Assembly: GCA_023436425.1 (NCBI GenBank)
Contig: JAEZJD010000278.1
Span: 1-6,149, forward strand
DNA length: 6,149 nucleotides
Direction: 5' to 3'
Source of the DNA: Bacteroidota bacterium
Lineage (GTDB): Bacteria > Bacteroidota > Bacteroidia > Chitinophagales > Chitinophagaceae
Positions 6,028 through 6,149 of this stretch are shown in pieces; the first letter of the stretch is position 1, and every line of letters begins with the position of its first letter. A program made the translations under genes and the position numbers. A model generated the notes under the pieces. The model was not told the DNA's origin and did not search any database. It saw nothing but the letters and a program-made list of their open reading frames with translations.

Positions 6028-6149
6028 TCATAATTTTTCCAACATCTCAACCACTTTTTCTCTTCGCAAAATCACGTATCCAATCCGGTCGTTACTTATC
6101 CCATCTTGCAATTGATAACTAAACTCCAGTTGATCATCAGTTACAGTAG
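6028..6149 (-). CDS. C-terminal 39 residues of an unidentified protein, possibly MutS-like
   Basis: An open frame enters from the right edge and ends with TGA at 6028-6030, encoding 39 residues that begin TVTDDQLEFSYQL and end VVEMLEKL. The pattern L-x-F-x-Y-x-L-x-x-G-[I/V]-S followed by R-x-G and a hydrophobic helix resembles the stretch that follows the ATPase core in MutS-family mismatch-repair proteins and MutS-like proteins of Bacteroidota. That is resemblance of a short tail only, and I cannot name the gene with confidence. It lies 24 nt upstream of the M1 peptidase on the same strand and likely shares its transcript. That it is a real coding end is supported by its frame staying open from the edge, sensible composition and its tight spacing to the next gene. 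Confidence 0.6.
   Translation of the reverse strand, partial: TVTDDQLEFSYQLQDGISNDRIGYVILRREKVVEMLEKL

Overview
The window looks like ordinary chromosomal DNA from a member of the Bacteroidota, probably of the Chitinophaga/Sphingobacterium kind. The basis is protein style: the FtsK N-terminus, a glutaryl-CoA dehydrogenase and a two-lipoyl pyruvate dehydrogenase E2 all read like homologues from that phylum. In addition, Shine-Dalgarno sequences are essentially absent before the starts, and several TAnnTTTG elements, the Bacteroidota -7 promoter consensus, sit upstream of genes. No mobile element, RNA gene, CRISPR array or phage gene was seen, and coding density is very high.

Layout. Reading leftward (minus strand) from about 2520 there is a tight cluster: gcdH (glutaryl-CoA dehydrogenase), aroK (shikimate kinase), a DUF423 membrane protein, then the N-terminal part of ftsK, which runs off the left edge. 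The gcdH stop and aroK start share one base, and aroK and DUF423 are 2 nt apart. DUF423 and ftsK are 62 nt apart, and ftsK may have its own promoter. Reading rightward from 2746 is pdhC, the E2 acetyltransferase of pyruvate dehydrogenase, divergent from gcdH across a 225-nt regulatory region, the only sizeable non-coding stretch. At the right, a secreted M1 metallopeptidase (minus strand) converges on pdhC, and the two stop codons abut with no intergenic base. Upstream of the peptidase is the last 39 residues of another minus-strand gene, tentatively a MutS-like ATPase.

How the genes relate. gcdH and pdhC are both acyl-CoA enzymes feeding central carbon metabolism (lysine/tryptophan breakdown to crotonyl-CoA; pyruvate to acetyl-CoA), and they share the divergent promoter region. 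AroK (aromatic amino acid synthesis), DUF423 and FtsK (chromosome segregation at division) look like co-transcribed housekeeping genes rather than one pathway.

I found no new biological system. The points worth a second look are regulatory or evolutionary: an identical 10-base promoter-like element at identical distance (5 nt) from the gcdH and ftsK start codons, suggesting leaderless or near-leaderless mRNAs; the zero-gap TGATCA stop-stop junction; the old, synonymously diverged lipoyl-domain duplication; and a near-perfect 17-bp palindrome in front of pdhC. The upstream starts that would lengthen gcdH by 55 residues and pdhC by 53 residues were rejected in favour of the internal family-typical starts.
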